From: Actinophytocola gossypii
GTDB taxonomy: Bacteria > Actinomycetota > Actinomycetes > Mycobacteriales > Pseudonocardiaceae
DNA: 64,000 nt
Direction: 5' to 3'
Assembly: GCF_025165815.1 (NCBI RefSeq)
Contig: NZ_JAFFZE010000014.1
Span: 372,001 to 436,000 of the forward strand
A model generated the notes under the pieces. That model was not told where the DNA came from. It was given only the letters and a program-made list of their open reading frames with translations, and did no database searches. Positions within the stretch are counted from its first letter, which is position 1. Each line of letters begins with the position of its first letter. The position numbers and the translations under genes were made by a program. This document shows, piece by piece, positions 49,473-57,829 of this stretch.

Positions 49473-50438
49473 TCAGACGGTGATGACGGCCTTGCCGGGG
49501 ATCCGGCCGTCGACCAGGTCGCGGATGGCCTGGGGGGCGTCCGCGAGCGGGTAGGTCCGGCCCACCACGGGGGCGATGTGCCCGGCCTCGACGAGGTTCA
49601 CGAGTCGTTCGAGGGCGTCCTTGCGTTCCCGGGAGATCGGCGCGGTCAGGCGTTGCCGCACGAACGGGGAGAGCAGGCGCGCGGCCAGGTTGCGCTCCAG
49701 GCCGCCGAGCCACCGGCCGCCGCCCTCACCGCCGATGATGACCAGGGTTCCCTTCGGGGCCAGTGCTCGGCGCAGGTGTCGGAGCGGGCGGCGGCCCGCC
49801 GTGTCGATGATGACGTCGTAGCGGGTTCCGTCGGCGAAGTCCTCGCGGGTGTGGTCGATCACCCGGGTCGCGCCGACCGAGCCGGCCAGGTCGACCTTCG
49901 CCGTGCTGCACACGCCGGTGACGGTGCCGCCGAACGTCTTCGCGAGTTGTACGGCGAAGGTGCCGACTCCGCCGGCCGCGCCGATCACCAGTACGTCGTC
50001 ACCTGGGCGCACCACGTTCTCCGTGGCGGTCAACGCGGTGAGGCCGGAGATGGGCAGGGCGGCGGCCTGCTCGAAGGACAGGCGCGCCGGCTTCGGCAGG
50101 CATCTGCGCACCGGGACCCTGGCGAACTCGGCGAACGAGCCCTCGCAGATGCCGAACACCTCGTCGCCCGGGCGGAATCCGGTCACTCCGGAGCCGATCG
50201 CGTCGACGACTCCGGCGACGTCCCGGCCGCGGATTCGGAAGCCGTCGCGGGGGGTGCGTAAGCCGGTGACGGCGCGCACCGGGTAGGGCAGGCCGGCCAT
50301 GAAGTGCCAGACCCCGTAGTCGAGCCCGGCCGCGCGAACCCGGACCAGCACCTCGCCCTCGCCCGCGACGGGCTGCTCGACGTCGGTGAGCGCCAGTACG
50401 TCGGCCTGACCGTAGCTGTCCTGGGTGATCGCTTTCAT
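49473..50438 (-). CDS. NAD(P)-dependent alcohol dehydrogenase (MDR, quinone-reductase type)
   Basis: 321 residues. N-terminal GroES-like domain with [28 protein letters not shown], then the Rossmann domain with [15 protein letters not shown] (about residues 153-167). Catalytic zinc ligands of classical alcohol dehydrogenases are absent, which places it with quinone oxidoreductase-like MDR proteins. Its ATG overlaps the stop of the XRE regulator gene (four bases), so it is the third gene of a unit: membrane protein, regulator, oxidoreductase. Confidence 0.88.
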   Translation of the reverse strand: MKAITQDSYGQADVLALTDVEQPVAGEGEVLVRVRAAGLDYGVWHFMAGLPYPVRAVTGLRTPRDGFRIRGRDVAGVVDAIGSGVTGFRPGDEVFGICEGSFAEFARVPVRRCLPKPARLSFEQAAALPISGLTALTATENVVRPGDDVLVIGAAGGVGTFAVQLAKTFGGTVTGVCSTAKVDLAGSVGATRVIDHTREDFADGTRYDVIIDTAGRRPLRHLRRALAPKGTLVIIGGEGGGRWLGGLERNLAARLLSPFVRQRLTAPISRERKDALERLVNLVEAGHIAPVVGRTYPLADAPQAIRDLVDGRIPGKAVITV

Positions 50439-50662
50439 GGTTCCTCCCCTGGCGGGTACTGGAAGACGTCGTCGATCGGCGCGCGGAAGACCCGGGCGAT
50501 CCGGAATGCCATCTCCAACGACGGCGAGTAGCGACCCTGCTCGACGGCGATGATGGTCTGGCGTGTCACGCCGACCCGGTCGGCCAGTTCGGCCTGGGTC
50601 ATCTCGCCGTTCGCGAACCGCAGCGCGCGAATCGAGTTGGTCACCTTGGTCGACTTCACCAC
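50435..50662 (-). CDS. XRE-family helix-turn-helix regulator (YgzD type)
   Basis: 75 residues, almost entirely one Cro/CI-type helix-turn-helix: [61 protein letters not shown]. This compact type commonly controls an adjacent membrane protein gene, as here: it overlaps the end of the membrane gene upstream by seven bases and the oxidoreductase downstream by four. Repeats at 51099-51132 in the operon promoter are its probable operator. Confidence 0.93.
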   Translation of the reverse strand: MVKSTKVTNSIRALRFANGEMTQAELADRVGVTRQTIIAVEQGRYSPSLEMAFRIARVFRAPIDDVFQYPPGEEP

Positions 50663-51087
50663 TGCTGAAATCCCCGACGGTAGGCGAAAATCCTGGCTAC
50701 GGAGCCGACGATCGCGGACAGCGCGAACATGAGGTACACGGTGTTCGCGATCCAGAAGTGCGCTGTCTCGGCCATCGCCATGACGAGCGTGGCGACCCCG
50801 CCGATCACGACGAACGAGTGGCCGACGTACTCACCGAACCGGTCGATCTCCCGGTCCCGCTCGTCGGTGCGCATGGCCTCCCGCGGCGACGCGAGGCCGG
50901 TGGCGATGCCGATCCCGATCGTCACCACGATCGCCGCGCCGACCGTCCACAGCAGCGGGGCCACGTACGCCACGTCGGCGAGCGGGACGTCACCGGCGGC
51001 ACGGCTGAGCACGATCACCAGGTAGACCACGTATCCGCAGGCCGAGACCACCGCCGTGATCCACGCACGCTTCTCGTCGAGTGCCAC
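50656..51087 (-). CDS. Four-span membrane protein next to the XRE regulator
   Basis: 143 residues with hydrophobic spans at about 10-29, 41-63, 91-108 and 112-131 ([24 protein letters not shown]). The middle cytoplasmic loop contains [23 protein letters not shown], the pattern seen in DUF2178-like proteins that are typically paired with YgzD-type regulators. Starts at GTG 51087 with AGGAGCTCGC. First gene of the three-gene operon; function unknown. Confidence 0.8.
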   Translation of the reverse strand: MALDEKRAWITAVVSACGYVVYLVIVLSRAAGDVPLADVAYVAPLLWTVGAAIVVTIGIGIATGLASPREAMRTDERDREIDRFGEYVGHSFVVIGGVATLVMAMAETAHFWIANTVYLMFALSAIVGSVARIFAYRRGFQQW

Positions 51088-51098
51088 GCGAGCTCCTG

Positions 51099-51132
51099 AT
51101 GTAAAGCAACTTTGACATGGCCAATGTAAAGC
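51099..51132. promoter_or_regulatory. Direct repeats GCTTTACAT in the XRE-operon promoter
   Basis: On the minus strand GCTTTACAT occurs at 51132-51124 (overlapping the -10 hexamer) and 51107-51099 (just before the ribosome site), 25 bp apart. A related inverted CTTACAT lies near 51158-51164. Placement on the promoter suggests autoregulation by the XRE protein. Confidence 0.55.
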
Positions 51133-51151
51133 GGTGCCGACTTCGTGTCAA
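51123..51151 (-). promoter_or_regulatory. Strong sigma-70-type promoter of the XRE operon
   Basis: Minus strand perfect -35 TTGACA (51151-51146), 17-base spacer and TACATT (51128-51123). The start of transcription would fall about 30 bases upstream of the GTG at 51087. Confidence 0.65.
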
Positions 51152-51198
51152 GAAAACCTTACATGCGCGACGGCGCCGAACACGGAAGGATGGGCGAC

Positions 51199-51954
51199 AT
51201 GGCATTGCCCGCCCTCCCCGAGGAGTCCTTCCAGCGCGTGCTCTGCGTCGTCGCGCATCCCGACGACATGGAGTACGGCACGTCCGCGGCCGTGGCGCGC
51301 TGGACCGCGCGCGGCATCGAGGTCGGCTATCTCCTGCTCACCCGGGGCGAGGCCGGCATGCCGAACCCGCCCGAGGAGACGGCCCGGCTGCGCGTCGCCG
51401 AGCAGCGGGCCGCGTGCGAGGTCGTCGGCGTCACGCACCTGACCGTCCTGGAGCATCCGGACGGGGTGCTCGTCCACGGCCTCGACCTGCGCCGCGACAT
51501 CTGCCGGGAGATCCGGCGGTTCCGACCCGACGTGGTGCTCGGCATGGGGTGGGACGTCGAGACGCCCTTCGGCTTCGACCAGGCCGACCACCGCGCGGCC
51601 GGCCTGGCGACGCTCGACGCGGTGCGCGACGCGGGCAACCGGTGGGTCTTCCCCGAACAGGTCGACGACGAGGGCCTCGAACCGCACTCCGCGCGCTGGC
51701 TCGTCGTGCCCGGACTGCCCGGTTCCGGCGCGACCCACGGCGTCGACGTCACGGGCGAGCCGCTGCGCCGCGGCGTCGCCTCGCTCGAGGCGCACGGGGC
51801 GTACCTGGCCGCGATCCCGAACCACCCCGCCCCCAAGGACTTCATCCCGACGTTCACCGCGATGAGCGGCAAGGCCGTGGGCGTTGAGCACGCCGTCCTG
51901 TTCCGCGCCCACGACCTGCAGGCACCACCGGACTTCACCGCCACCCAGGACTGA
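51199..51954 (+). CDS. PIG-L family deacetylase
   Basis: 251 residues, LmbE/PIG-L fold zinc deacetylase; relatives remove acetyl groups from GlcNAc-inositol or GlcNAc conjugates in mycothiol synthesis and recycling. The metal motif HPDD is in CVVAHPDDMEYG (near residue 16), with the later ligand region DQADHRAAG. ATG 51199 is placed nine bases after GGAAGG; in-frame starts at 51145-51190 are possible. MshB or Mca are candidate identities but the protein is shorter than both, so I leave it at family level. Confidence 0.88.
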   Translation: MALPALPEESFQRVLCVVAHPDDMEYGTSAAVARWTARGIEVGYLLLTRGEAGMPNPPEETARLRVAEQRAACEVVGVTHLTVLEHPDGVLVHGLDLRRDICREIRRFRPDVVLGMGWDVETPFGFDQADHRAAGLATLDAVRDAGNRWVFPEQVDDEGLEPHSARWLVVPGLPGSGATHGVDVTGEPLRRGVASLEAHGAYLAAIPNHPAPKDFIPTFTAMSGKAVGVEHAVLFRAHDLQAPPDFTATQD

Positions 51955-51955
51955 C

Positions 51956-52585
51956 TCACGCCGGAGGGGCGAAGGCGCCCATGGCGCGGTCCAGGATCGT
52001 GGCGAGCGGTTGTGGCTGGTCGTTCGAGGTCCACGCGGTCAGCGCCGCCTCCACGCAGGCCAGGGCGGCGCCGATGACCGCGTCGGCGCGGGGGTCGGAA
52101 CCGTCGGCCGGATCGGCTTCGAGTCGGCGGGCGACCTCGGGTCGGAGCAGGGCGTGCCAGCGGGCGTTCTTCTCGCGATGCCGGGCGGCCAGTGCCGGTG
52201 TGTTCACGATCAGGCGAGTGAGCCGTCGGATGCGTTCGTCGTGGGCCTCGTACTGCTCGATCAGTACGTCGAGCGCGCGCCGCATGGCCACCCAGGGCGG
52301 TTCGTCGGGCGGTCGAGCGGTGAGCGCGGCACGCAGGCGCTCACCGGCGTCGGCCACCGCGCCGAAGAGGGCGTCCTCCTTCGAGGGGAAGTAGCGGAAG
52401 AACGTGCTGCGGGAGATCTCGGCGGCCGCGCAGATGTCCTCCACCGTCGTCTCCTCGTAGCCGCGCTCGAGGACGAGGTTCTGGACGGCGGCGGCCACCT
52501 CGGCACGCATGGCCGCACGCGCTCGCGCCCGTACGCCCCGCGCCGGCTGGTTCGGACCCATGAGCGCGATGGTACTACGGTTCAT
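51956..52585 (-). CDS. TetR family transcriptional regulator
   Basis: 209 residues. Helix-turn-helix at about residues 25-72: AAVQNLVLERGYEETTVEDICAAAEISRSTFFRYFPSKEDALF. The C-terminal helical domain begins near 90. It is divergent from an SDR gene across a short region containing a 15-bp near-palindrome, so it probably represses that gene. Start uncertain: ATG 52585 or ATG 52561, neither with a ribosome site. Tail to tail with PIG-L (one base between stops). Confidence 0.9.
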   Translation of the reverse strand: MNRSTIALMGPNQPARGVRARARAAMRAEVAAAVQNLVLERGYEETTVEDICAAAEISRSTFFRYFPSKEDALFGAVADAGERLRAALTARPPDEPPWVAMRRALDVLIEQYEAHDERIRRLTRLIVNTPALAARHREKNARWHALLRPEVARRLEADPADGSDPRADAVIGAALACVEAALTAWTSNDQPQPLATILDRAMGAFAPPA

Positions 52586-52588
52586 TGG

Positions 52589-52603
52589 TGATACTGTGTC
52601 TCA
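52589..52603. promoter_or_regulatory. TetR operator candidate in the SDR promoter
   Basis: TGATACTGTGTCTCA: arms TGATAC and GTCTCA match in five of six positions around TGT. It lies between a weak TTCATT -35 and the TATATG hexamer of the rightward promoter and next to the tetR start codon. Confidence 0.45.
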
Positions 52604-52638
52604 TATATGCGATCCAGTACCACGGAGAGATGAGAGCG

Positions 52639-53493
52639 ATGAGCGATAAGAAGGTGGTCGTCATCACCGGGGCCAGCGACGGCATCGGGGCGGCCGCGGC
52701 GCGACGGCTGCACGCGAACGGGCACACCGTCGTCGTCGTGGGCCGTTCGGCCGAGAAGACCCGTGCGGTGGCCACGGAACTCGGTGTCGACAGCCACGTC
52801 GCGGACTTCACCCGGCTCGACGACGTCGAGCGTCTCGCCGGTGAACTCGGTGCCGCGTACCCACGGATCGACGTGCTCGCCAACAACGCCGGCGGTGTCT
52901 TCGGTCCGCGCACCAGGACCGTGGACGGCTTCGAGAAGACGTTCCAGATCAACCATCTCGCGCCGTTCCTGCTCACCCGACGACTCCTGGACACGCTCGT
53001 CGCGTCGCGGGCGTCGGTGCTGCAGACGTCCAGCACGGTGCGGTTCACCAAGGAGATCGACCTGGACGACCTCGACCACGACCGCAACTACGACCCGGTG
53101 CGCGCCTACGGTGCGGCGAAGCTGGAGAACATCCTGTTCACCACGGAACTCCACCGGCGCTACCACGCCGACGGTCTTTCGGCCGCGTCCTTCTACCCGG
53201 GCAACGTCTGGACGAACTTCGCCGCCGAGTCCACCAGCCCGGCCATGCGTCTCGTCCGCTTCCTCGGCGCCAACCCGCTGATCCGGCGCGCCATGCTGTC
53301 CACGCCCGACCAGGGTGCGGACCAGATCGTGTGGCTCGCCGAGGGCACTCCCGGAACGGACTGGCGGTCGGGGGCCTACTACTACAAGCGCAGGGCCAGC
53401 AGGCCGCGGAACGCGCAGGCGCTCGACGCCGAACTCGCCCGTGGACTGTGGGAGCGCTCCGAACAACTGCTCGCGGGGCGACTGCCGACGTGA
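52639..53493 (+). CDS. Short-chain dehydrogenase/reductase
   Basis: 284 residues, classical-type SDR with the extended C terminus of retinol-dehydrogenase-like members. Cofactor motif TGASDGIGAAAA (residues 10-21), NNAGG (about 85-89), Ser in QTSSTVRF, and active-site YGAAK (about 158-162). GGAG precedes the chosen ATG 52639; ATG 52630 is possible. Divergent from and probably controlled by the TetR at 51956. Substrate unknown. Confidence 0.9.
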   Translation: MSDKKVVVITGASDGIGAAAARRLHANGHTVVVVGRSAEKTRAVATELGVDSHVADFTRLDDVERLAGELGAAYPRIDVLANNAGGVFGPRTRTVDGFEKTFQINHLAPFLLTRRLLDTLVASRASVLQTSSTVRFTKEIDLDDLDHDRNYDPVRAYGAAKLENILFTTELHRRYHADGLSAASFYPGNVWTNFAAESTSPAMRLVRFLGANPLIRRAMLSTPDQGADQIVWLAEGTPGTDWRSGAYYYKRRASRPRNAQALDAELARGLWERSEQLLAGRLPT

Positions 53494-53509
53494 CCAGGCC
53501 GCCCGGTGG

Positions 53510-54619
53510 TCAGGTCGTCCCGGTTTCCGTTTCGGTTCCGGCGGCCGGTTCGGGCGGCGGGTCGCTCAGTTGCTCGCGCACGTAGTTCCACACCACGGCG
53601 ATCATCGCGGCGACCGGGACGGCGAGCAGGGCGCCGGCGATGCCCGCCAGGTTGCCGCCCAGGGTGACCGCGAGCAGCACCACGGCGGCGTGCAGGCCAA
53701 GACCGCGGCTCTGCAGCATCGGCTGGAAGACGTTTCCCTCCAGCTGCTGCACCACGATGATGATCGCCAGCACGATCAGTGCGGTGGTCAGCCCGTTGAA
53801 CACCAGGGCGATGAGCACCGCGACGAACCCGGCGAACAGCGCCCCGACGATGGGCACGAACGCGCCGACGAACGTCAGCACCGCCAGCGGCAGCACCAGC
53901 GGAACGCCCAGGATCCACAGCCCAAGACCGATGAACACCGCGTCCAGCAACCCCACGAAGGCCTGCGACCGCACGAACGAGCCCAACGTGGCCCAGCACC
54001 GCGCCGCCACCGCCGGGACGTCGTCGGCCAGCCGGCCGGGCAGCTGGCGGCCGAGCCACGGCAGGAACCGGGGGCCGTCCTTGAGCAGGAAGAACATCAG
54101 GAAGAGCGCCAGCACGGCGGTGACCACGCCGTTCACCACGGTGCCGACGCCGGTGACGGCGGCGCTGGCGATGCTGCCCATGCTGTCCTGCACCCGGGAC
54201 ACCGCGGAGTCCAGCGCGCCACTGATCTGCGCCTCGTCGATGTTCAACGGAGGTCCGGCCACCCACTCGCGCAGCTTGTCGATCCCGGCCACCACCCCGT
54301 CGGCCAGCTCACCCGACTCCGACGCGACCGGCACCGCGATCAACGCCACGACTCCCCCGACGACCAGGAGGAACGCCAGGGTCACCACCGACGCGGCCAA
54401 CGCCGGCCGCCACCTTCGCCGACGCAGGAAACGGGCGACGGGCCAGGTGAGCGTGGTGATCAGCAGTGCGATCACGATCGGCCAGATGATCGACCACGCC
54501 CTGCCGAGCAGCCACAGCACCACCCAGGTCAGCAGCAGGACGAGTAACAGGTCGAAGGAGACGCGCGCCGAGGTGCGCAGCGCGGTCCGGGTCCTCGTCG
54601 CGTTCAGCCTCGCGCCCAT
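53510..54619 (-). CDS. AI-2E family transporter (PerM-type membrane protein)
   Basis: 369 residues with about eight hydrophobic spans. Family hallmarks: an N-terminal pair of spans, a soluble region (residues about 100-150), then LALFLMFFLLKDGPRFLPWL and the conserved FVGAFVPIVGALFAGFVAVLIALV with LQSRGLGLHAAVVLLAVTLGGNLAGIAGALLAVPVAA. ATG 54619 was chosen; the frame is open well upstream but continues into non-family sequence. Members export or exchange small solutes; the substrate is unknown here. Confidence 0.88.
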   Translation of the reverse strand: MGARLNATRTRTALRTSARVSFDLLLVLLLTWVVLWLLGRAWSIIWPIVIALLITTLTWPVARFLRRRRWRPALAASVVTLAFLLVVGGVVALIAVPVASESGELADGVVAGIDKLREWVAGPPLNIDEAQISGALDSAVSRVQDSMGSIASAAVTGVGTVVNGVVTAVLALFLMFFLLKDGPRFLPWLGRQLPGRLADDVPAVAARCWATLGSFVRSQAFVGLLDAVFIGLGLWILGVPLVLPLAVLTFVGAFVPIVGALFAGFVAVLIALVFNGLTTALIVLAIIIVVQQLEGNVFQPMLQSRGLGLHAAVVLLAVTLGGNLAGIAGALLAVPVAAMIAVVWNYVREQLSDPPPEPAAGTETETGTT

Positions 54620-54700
54620 TGGACAACCGTATTCGGAAACCGGCCGGGTCGCCGCACGGCGACTTGACCGTGCCCCAAGGTCAGCGTTTGTACTGGGCGC

Positions 54701-55378
54701 ATGGTCAAGAAGCTCCGGCGGAACTGGCAGCTCAGCAGGGTCGGGCGCGGCGACGGAAGTGCGCTCAAGGAGTACCGCGGCTGGCAGCTCTTCACCCGTT
54801 CGCTGTTCTTCCTCGAACTCGCGGCCCCCGCGGGCGGCAACCACGTCTTCGCCGTCGACGTGCGGTACCTGGCGGACGCGAAGACCAGGAAGCAGCACGA
54901 GGACGGGGCCGGGAAGAGCCCCGCCGCGCTGTACCGCGACGGCGTCCAGGTCCACCGCTCGAACCTGCCGGCGACGTTCCCCGTGCCCGGCGGCGTCATC
55001 GAGGTCGCCACCAGCGCGTTCGGGCTCAAGCGCCTGCGCTTCGTCGCCGAGGACGGCAGCGAACACGCCCTGCGCCCGCACCGCCGGTCCCAGGAAGGGC
55101 TACGGGCACGGTTCGAGCAGCGGTTTCCCCGTACCAGCGCCGTGATCGGCACGGTGGCCGTCGTCGTCCTGGGGACGGCGCTCGCCGTCGCCCTGCTCAA
55201 GGGCGTGGAGGCCGTGACCCGGATCCCTCCCGTCGCCGAGCACGTCGGCGCGTTCACCTCGCCGGTGCGGCTGCCCGGGTGGGGAACCGTCGCGCTGGCC
55301 GTCGCGGGGGTCCTGGCCGCCGTCGAACGGGCGTTGCGGCTCCGCTATCACTGGCTGCTCGACTCGGTCGCGTCCTGA
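54701..55378 (+). CDS. Membrane protein of unknown function
   Basis: 225 residues. The N-terminal about 140 residues are soluble and basic, with beta-like segments (RGWQLFTRSLFFLELAAPAGGNHVFAVDVRYL). Two spans follow: about 148-168 (IGTVAVVVLGTALAVALLKG) and 193-208. The 3' end overlaps the convergent LysR gene by 31 bases. No family recognised; divergent from the AI-2E-type gene by 81 bases. Confidence 0.65.
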   Translation: MVKKLRRNWQLSRVGRGDGSALKEYRGWQLFTRSLFFLELAAPAGGNHVFAVDVRYLADAKTRKQHEDGAGKSPAALYRDGVQVHRSNLPATFPVPGGVIEVATSAFGLKRLRFVAEDGSEHALRPHRRSQEGLRARFEQRFPRTSAVIGTVAVVVLGTALAVALLKGVEAVTRIPPVAEHVGAFTSPVRLPGWGTVALAVAGVLAAVERALRLRYHWLLDSVAS

Positions 55379-56226
55379 TGGCCGTCGACGGCCATCCGGA
55401 CGAGCGAGCGGACGAGCGGGTTGCCGTCATCGGCTCGCCAGGCGACGACGAGTTCGGTGGGTGGTTGGTCCACCAGTGGAACCGCGGTCAGTCCTTCCGG
55501 TAGGTCGTGGGACAGCGGGATGAGGCCGACGGTGTTGTTCCAGACAACGGCCTGGAGGCATTCGCTCGCGGTGCGGACCACGGGTCGCGATGCGTGCGGG
55601 GGCGCGGCGCCGGTCCAGAACTCGCACCACAGCGGGTCGGTCGTGTCGGGGAAGCGGAACCACTGCCGGTCGGCGAGGTCGGCGAGGCTGATGCCGGCGC
55701 GTCCGGCGAGCGGGTCGTCGAGCCGGAGCACGGCGCCGACCGGATCCGTGCGGAGCACCCGGGTACGCAACCCGGTGGTGTCGAAGGGCAGCAGGGTAAG
55801 CGCGAGGTCGACCACGCCGGCGTGCAGACCGGCGCTCGGGTCGCCGAAGTCGGCCTCGCGGACGGTGACCGGAACGGCGGGGTGCTGCTCGCGGAAGGCC
55901 CGCGCCAGGCGGGAACCGGTCTCCCGGACGCTGTCGGCGAGGGTGCCGATGGTGACGCTCATGCCGCCGGCTGCCTCGGCGACGCGAGCCCTGGTCCGGT
56001 CCGCGCGTTCCAGGAGGTCACGGGCCTCCCGGTACAGAGCCTCGCCCGCGCTGGTCAGGGTCACGCCCCGGGGCGACCGTTCGAGCAGCACGGCGCCCAG
56101 GTCACGCTCGAGCCGGCGGATGGCGCGGCTCAGGGGCGGCTGGGTCATGTGCAAGCGGTTGGCCGCGCGGCCGAAGTTGCGCTCGTCGGCCACCACGGCG
56201 AAGTAGCGGAGCAGGCGCAGGTCCAC
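55348..56226 (-). CDS. LysR family transcriptional regulator
   Basis: 292 residues. N-terminal winged helix-turn-helix MDLRLLRYFAVVADERNFGRAANRLHMTQPPLSRAIRRLERDLGAVLLERSPRGVTLT (residues 1-58), then a linker helix and a periplasmic-binding-like effector domain. It lies 15 bases after the metallo-hydrolase gene on the same strand, so the two form an operon, unlike the usual divergent LysR arrangement. The effector is unknown. Confidence 0.93.
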   Translation of the reverse strand: MDLRLLRYFAVVADERNFGRAANRLHMTQPPLSRAIRRLERDLGAVLLERSPRGVTLTSAGEALYREARDLLERADRTRARVAEAAGGMSVTIGTLADSVRETGSRLARAFREQHPAVPVTVREADFGDPSAGLHAGVVDLALTLLPFDTTGLRTRVLRTDPVGAVLRLDDPLAGRAGISLADLADRQWFRFPDTTDPLWCEFWTGAAPPHASRPVVRTASECLQAVVWNNTVGLIPLSHDLPEGLTAVPLVDQPPTELVVAWRADDGNPLVRSLVRMAVDGHQDATESSSQ

Positions 56227-56241
56227 CTTCGAACGGTATCG

Positions 56242-57156
56242 CTACCCGGAGTGCTCGGCGCACAGGCAACCGACGCCGGGAGCGATCCATTCGCGGCCGG
56301 CCCAGTCCGGGTGGCGCCGCAGCAGCACGTCGGTCACCTCGGCGACCACGGTCTCCTCGGACATCGCCGAGTCGCGGCGGCGCCAGGTCTCGTCGCGGAG
56401 TTCGGTGAGGTAGTCGCGTACGACGTGGAGGAGGTCGGCGCCACCGAGGTCGCCGTGCCCGGGGACCACGGTGGCGGGGCGCCGCGCCGCGAGCCGGTCC
56501 ACGACCTCGATCCAGCGGACGCCCGAGACGTCGGTGTCGTGCGGCGGGAACCACGGGAAGATGGCGAACTGGCCCGTCTCCACGAGGTCACCGGTGAACA
56601 GCACGCCCGCGTCGGGGACCGTGACGACCTGGTCGCCCCGGCTGTGGGCGCGTCCCGTCGGCCGCAGGTGGACCACGCGTCCGCCCAGGTCGAGGTCGTG
56701 GCCCCGGTCGTCGGCGTAGACGACGTCCGGGGTCGCGAGCTGGACGCCGTCGAGGCGGCGGGCGACCGACTCCCCCAGGCCGCGGAACATGCTCAGGTAG
56801 CCGGGGCCCTTGGTCGCCAGGTCGTCGGCCTGGGCCCGGTTGACCAGGTAGGTCGCCTCGCCGGCGAACACCTGGGCGCCGAAGGCGTGTTCCGGGTGGA
56901 AGTGGGTGGTCGTCAGGTAGATCCGGCGGCCGCGGGCCTGTTCCCTGGCGAAGGCCAGGACCTGCTCCGCGTTGTCACGCCCCAGGCCGGTGTCGATCAC
57001 CAGTACCGAGTGGCTGCCGCCGACGACGCCGATGTTCGGCACGAGCTGGACGCCGCGGTTCGGCACGACGAGGAGGTCGGGGGCGATGTCCTCGGCACGG
57101 GCCGGGTCGACCGCCGGGTCGGGCAGGTCCAGGTTCGGTGTTCCGTCGTCGTCCAC
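56242..57156 (-). CDS. MBL-fold metallo-hydrolase
   Basis: 304 residues, metallo-beta-lactamase fold. The metal motif is H85-F-H87-P-E89-H90 (THFHPEHAFGA): the usual HxHxDH aspartate is a glutamate. Further ligands: His in GRAHSRGD and GDLVETG, and the C-terminal VVPGHGDLGG. The set is otherwise complete, and Glu in this place is known in some quinoprotein-relay/SoxH-like members. Upstream of LysR in the same transcript. Substrate unknown. Confidence 0.88.
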   Translation of the reverse strand: MDDDGTPNLDLPDPAVDPARAEDIAPDLLVVPNRGVQLVPNIGVVGGSHSVLVIDTGLGRDNAEQVLAFAREQARGRRIYLTTTHFHPEHAFGAQVFAGEATYLVNRAQADDLATKGPGYLSMFRGLGESVARRLDGVQLATPDVVYADDRGHDLDLGGRVVHLRPTGRAHSRGDQVVTVPDAGVLFTGDLVETGQFAIFPWFPPHDTDVSGVRWIEVVDRLAARRPATVVPGHGDLGGADLLHVVRDYLTELRDETWRRRDSAMSEETVVAEVTDVLLRRHPDWAGREWIAPGVGCLCAEHSG

Positions 57157-57216
57157 GCCCCCAGTCCAGCCCGTACCCCGGGGGATCGTCCAAGACCTTC
57201 TCGGTGGGGCCGATAC

Positions 57217-57774
57217 TCAGCGGGCATCGGGCCGGCAGCGGATGCGGGTGGCGGCGGTGGGGTCGCCGTCGAGCCGGTGCAGGCGGATCGGCGCCGTACC
57301 GGGGTTGTGGTGCAGCCGGATCCCGTCGCCGAGCAGGATCGGCGCGACGTGGATGTCGATCTCGTCGATCAGGCCAAGTTCCAGGAGTTGCGCGCCGATG
57401 GTCGGCGAGAACACTCCGAGGTTCCGGCCGCCGGCCGCGGCCAGCCCGGTCCGCACCGCCTCCTCGACGGGGCAGGACAGGAACGTGATGTCCGGAGTGG
57501 GCGGTGCGTCCTCGGGATGGTGGGTCAGGACGAAGATCGGTCCGGTCCACGCCCCGCCCCAGGGCCGGGAGTCGCCGATCGCACTGTCGAAGCCGTCGCG
57601 GCCGGCCAGTACGGCGCCGGTGGTCGCGATGTACTCGTCGATCAGGCCGCGTTGGGCGGTGAAACCGGTCATCCAGCTCATGTCGTGCTGGGGTCCGGCC
57701 ACGAAGCCGTCGAGCGACATCGTGAAGGCGAAGAGCACTTTTCCCAGCGCCGGGCGGGATTCGGTCGTGTTCAT
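57217..57774 (-). CDS. Dihydrofolate reductase-like (RibD C-terminal) family protein
   Basis: 185 residues. RibD_C/DHFR fold: VLFAFTMSLDGFVAGPQHDM near the start, GAVLAGRDGFDS (NADPH region), the FSPTIGAQLLELGLIDEIDIHVAPILLGDGIRL block typical of YwjB/YyaP-type reductases. It is likely an NADPH-dependent reductase of unknown substrate. Divergent from the MocR-type gene with 55 bases between starts, so it is a candidate target of that regulator. Confidence 0.9.
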   Translation of the reverse strand: MNTTESRPALGKVLFAFTMSLDGFVAGPQHDMSWMTGFTAQRGLIDEYIATTGAVLAGRDGFDSAIGDSRPWGGAWTGPIFVLTHHPEDAPPTPDITFLSCPVEEAVRTGLAAAGGRNLGVFSPTIGAQLLELGLIDEIDIHVAPILLGDGIRLHHNPGTAPIRLHRLDGDPTAATRIRCRPDAR

Positions 57775-57829
57775 CGGCCGACACTATGCGTAGGGTGGTG
57801 CCGATAGGAGTTCCAATTCCGGACCGGTT

